A stretch of 29,934 nt of DNA from a virus. Positions 29,591 through 29,934 of this stretch are shown one piece after another (position 1 is the stretch's first letter; each line of letters begins with the position of its first letter). The position numbers were made by a program, and so were the translations under genes. The notes beneath the pieces are model-generated. The model did no database searches, was not told the origin of the DNA, and saw only the letters and a program-made list of their open reading frames with translations. Location: IMG/VR virus record IMGVR_UViG_3300020450_000064, positions 1 to 29,934 of that record; one strand, given 5' to 3'.

Positions 29591-29934
29591 ATGACAACTC
29601 TAAACACAAGAACCTCCCAACAGGGTGGTTTACTAGCAGGCTGGCCTCAGTTCTGCGAATGGGTTACTTCAACAAACAACAGAATCTATGTTGGTTGGTT
29701 CGGAGTACTCATGATCCCATGCTTACTCGCAGCAGCAGCATGTTTCATCGTTGCATTCATTGCAGCACCTCCTGTCGATATCGACGGAATTAGAGAGCCT
29801 GTAGCAGGTTCATTCTTATATGGTAACAACATCATCTCAGGTGCAGTTGTTCCATCCTCAAACGCAATCGGTCTACACTTCTACCCAATGTGGGAAGCAG
29901 CAACAGTAGATGAGTGGTTGTACAATGGTGGTCC
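29591..29934 (+). CDS. psbA: Photosystem II D1 protein PsbA, 5' part
   Basis: The first 114 codons of about 360, cut by the window end. [19 protein letters not shown] then [20 protein letters not shown] (first transmembrane helix), [16 protein letters not shown] and [21 protein letters not shown] are diagnostic of D1. Cyanophages express psbA during infection to replace the fast-turning host D1 and keep photosynthetic energy flowing to phage replication. No intron or in-frame stop in the visible part. It forms a functional set with the hli cluster upstream. Confidence 0.98.
   Translation, partial: MTTLNTRTSQQGGLLAGWPQFCEWVTSTNNRIYVGWFGVLMIPCLLAAAACFIVAFIAAPPVDIDGIREPVAGSFLYGNNIISGAVVPSSNAIGLHFYPMWEAATVDEWLYNGG

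Noticed and set aside
29591-29934. Antisense RNA to psbA, as described in another cyanophage
   Set aside because: Only the first third of psbA is visible and no opposing promoter is seen in it.
1-29934. CRISPR arrays, insertion sequences or prophage attachment sites
   Set aside because: No regularly spaced direct repeats, transposase-like proteins, integrase or terminal inverted repeats were seen; the content fits a strictly lytic phage.

Overview
This window is part of the genome of a lytic T4-like cyanophage (a cyanomyovirus infecting marine Synechococcus or Prochlorococcus). The T4 replication genes gp43, uvsX, gp41 and gp61 and the nucleotide genes nrdA and nrdB are interleaved with cyanophage-specific auxiliary genes: hsp20, mazG, talC, four hli genes and psbA at the right edge. 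The DNA is A+T-rich, nearly every gene is on the + strand, and most junctions are ATGA or TAATG overlaps. Only the first, truncated gene is on the - strand.

Layout. 1-394: 5' part of an exported protein gene, - strand. 552-2637: hsp20, a JmjC/cupin-type oxygenase, small genes, and two overlapping small proteins that look Sm-like. 2634-8735: replication block of DNA polymerase, UvsX recombinase, a prolyl-4-hydroxylase-like oxygenase, replicative helicase, MazG and a zinc-ribbon peptide. 8735-10604: two conserved but unrecognised proteins. 10644-14893: very Lys-rich modular proteins, several with T4-type capsid-targeting N termini and many prohead-protease-like sites, one carrying a nucleotidyltransferase domain. 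15206-17111: structural and conserved proteins plus a coiled-coil membrane protein that may act in lysis. 17104-21867: primase, both subunits of class Ia ribonucleotide reductase, and two small genes.

21868-22750 is the most unusual part. A sigma70-type promoter and an intrinsic terminator frame about 260 nt with no gene but many perfect hairpins, a strong candidate noncoding RNA. A second promoter follows at once and would start transcription on a glutamine-riboswitch-like (Downstream-peptide/glnA type) element ahead of a 60-codon gene. A second copy of the riboswitch core appears to be split around that gene.

22811-24912: transaldolase talC, small cyanophage genes and a free-standing GIY-YIG endonuclease. 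25058-26404: a consensus promoter, four hli genes and four single-span membrane peptides. 26442-29352: a tryptophan-halogenase-like flavoenzyme between two iron/2-oxoglutarate oxygenase-like proteins. 29411-29934: promoter, structured leader and start of psbA.

Together the genes support DNA and dNTP synthesis (polymerase, helicase, primase, RNR), redirection of host carbon flow (TalC), maintenance of photosynthesis (PsbA, Hli), and probably packaging of accessory proteins into the head. Early control appears to use host-type TTGACA/TATAAT promoters, and late control uses TATAAATA elements read by the T4-type late sigma factor. All family assignments were made by eye from motifs; no database search was run.
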